From assembly GCF_003985145.1 (NCBI RefSeq), contig NZ_ML133521.1, forward strand, positions 992,001 through 1,056,000: 64,000 nucleotides of DNA. Reading direction: 5' to 3'. Source of the DNA: Rhizobium anhuiense (lineage in GTDB: Bacteria; Pseudomonadota; Alphaproteobacteria; Rhizobiales; Rhizobiaceae). A program made the translations under genes and the position numbers. Positions 63,391 to 64,000 of this stretch are shown in pieces; within the stretch, counting starts at the first letter, position 1; the number at the start of each line of letters is the position of its first letter. The notes under the pieces were generated by a model. It was not told the origin of the DNA and did no database searches. It saw only the letters and a list, made by a program, of their open reading frames with translations.

Positions 63391-64000
63391 TCAGCCACTG
63401 GCGGCGACGCGGGTGGGCTCGCCGAAGAGATTGCGATAGGCAGCCCCGGGATGCGGCGCAACGAGCCGCGGCCCCGCTCCCCCGAGTTTTTCCCGCAGCG
63501 TTCCCTTGGCATAGTCGGTCTTGTAGACGCCGCGCTTTTGCAGTTCCGGCACCAGCAGATCGACGGCATCCTCGAAACTTTCGGGTGTCACGGCATAGGC
63601 GAGGTTGAAGCCGTCGACATCGGTGTCCTCGACCCATTCCTGCATCAGATCGGCAACCGTCTGCGGCGAGCCGACGAAGACCGGGCCGAAACCGCCGACG
63701 CCGACCCAGTCGGCCATTTCGCGCACCGTCCATTCCTTGGTGGGATCGATGGTGGTGAAGGTTTCGACAGCCGATTGCACCGCATTGGTATGGCGGTGCC
63801 GCAGCACCTCGTCCGGCCCGAACTGGCCGAAATCGATGCCGGTCCAGCCGGAGATCAGCGTCAGCGCGCCTTCGAAGGAGGCGTATTTGCGGTATTCGTT
63901 GAATTTCCGCTGTGCCTCCGCATCCGTTTCACCCAGGATCACGGTCTGCAGATTGAAAGCAAGGATTTCGCGCGGGTTGCGGCCGACGCGTTCGGCCGCC
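63391..64000 (-). CDS. NtaA/SnaA/DszA-family FMN-dependent monooxygenase, C-terminal part
   Basis: The frame is open to the right edge, so the N-terminus is outside the window. About 202 residues are visible: AERVGRNPREILAFNLQT, then WTGIDFGQFGPDEVLRHRHT and GPVFVGSPQTVADLMQEWVE, ending in PHPGAAYRNLFGE. The C-terminal layout is the same as in the monooxygenase at 10692. It is 229 bases upstream of the Dpp-type operon on the same strand and likely functions with it. No FMN reductase is visible beside it. Confidence 0.82.
   Translation of the reverse strand, partial: AAERVGRNPREILAFNLQTVILGETDAEAQRKFNEYRKYASFEGALTLISGWTGIDFGQFGPDEVLRHRHTNAVQSAVETFTTIDPTKEWTVREMADWVGVGGFGPVFVGSPQTVADLMQEWVEDTDVDGFNLAYAVTPESFEDAVDLLVPELQKRGVYKTDYAKGTLREKLGGAGPRLVAPHPGAAYRNLFGEPTRVAASG

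Overview
The window looks like a rhizobial (Rhizobium leguminosarum/etli-like) alphaproteobacterium. The evidence is its high G+C content, tightly packed operons with ATGA or TGATG overlaps, many ABC importers with their own catabolic enzymes, two mosaic palindromic repeats of the type common between rhizobial genes, and the protein sequences themselves. I see no rRNA, tRNA, CRISPR array, insertion sequence or phage gene. The dominance of catabolic and transport operons would suit a chromid or large plasmid, but that is inference.

Layout. Positions 1-5.5 kb hold the end of an M81 (MlrC-type) peptidase gene overlapping an FAD oxidoreductase gene, then a pirin gene, a small orphan, a Mug-type DNA glycosylase, a paired two-gene DMT transporter and an XRE regulator. 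Positions 5.9-12 kb hold an Fsr-like MFS exporter and an apparent organosulfur-scavenging set: an MsuE-like FMN reductase, a MetQNI-type ABC importer and a convergent NtaA-type FMN monooxygenase. Methylmalonyl-CoA mutase follows (12.3-14.4 kb). Positions 14.4-18.5 kb hold a FAH-family hydrolase divergent from two Gfo/Idh/MocA dehydrogenases and a VOC protein.

The most notable region is 18.6-28.5 kb. It is an operon usually annotated as urea carboxylase/allophanate hydrolase, preceded by a clear guanidine-I (ykkC) riboswitch and a consensus sigma-54 promoter. It should therefore be read as guanidine import and degradation: importer, carboxyguanidine deiminase pair, guanidine carboxylase, allophanate hydrolase. 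It appears to be switched on by nitrogen limitation and by guanidine together.

Positions 28.6-35.8 kb hold a MelR-like AraC regulator divergent from a CUT1 sugar ABC system that ends in a natural fusion of a Gfo/Idh/MocA dehydrogenase with an aldo/keto reductase. Positions 35.8-43.1 kb hold a MarR/GbsR-type regulator followed by cydD-cydC-cydA-cydB-cydX (cytochrome bd oxidase and its assembly exporter), behind an FNR/FixK-type box placed exactly where a class II promoter would need it. HupE, a 2-hydroxyacid dehydrogenase, a Tim44-like protein and a YbaK-type deacylase follow (43.2-46.7 kb).

Positions 46.9-54.1 kb form a second CUT1 operon: binding protein, a permease with an unusually large external loop, a second permease, ATPase, glycerophosphodiesterase, LacI regulator and inositol-monophosphatase-family phosphatase. 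This content suggests import and stepwise dephosphorylation of a phosphodiester compound. A TPR-GGDEF protein and a second glycerophosphodiesterase follow. From 57 kb to the right edge lies a Dpp-type ABC operon with a class V aminotransferase downstream and a second NtaA-type monooxygenase upstream, cut by the window edge.
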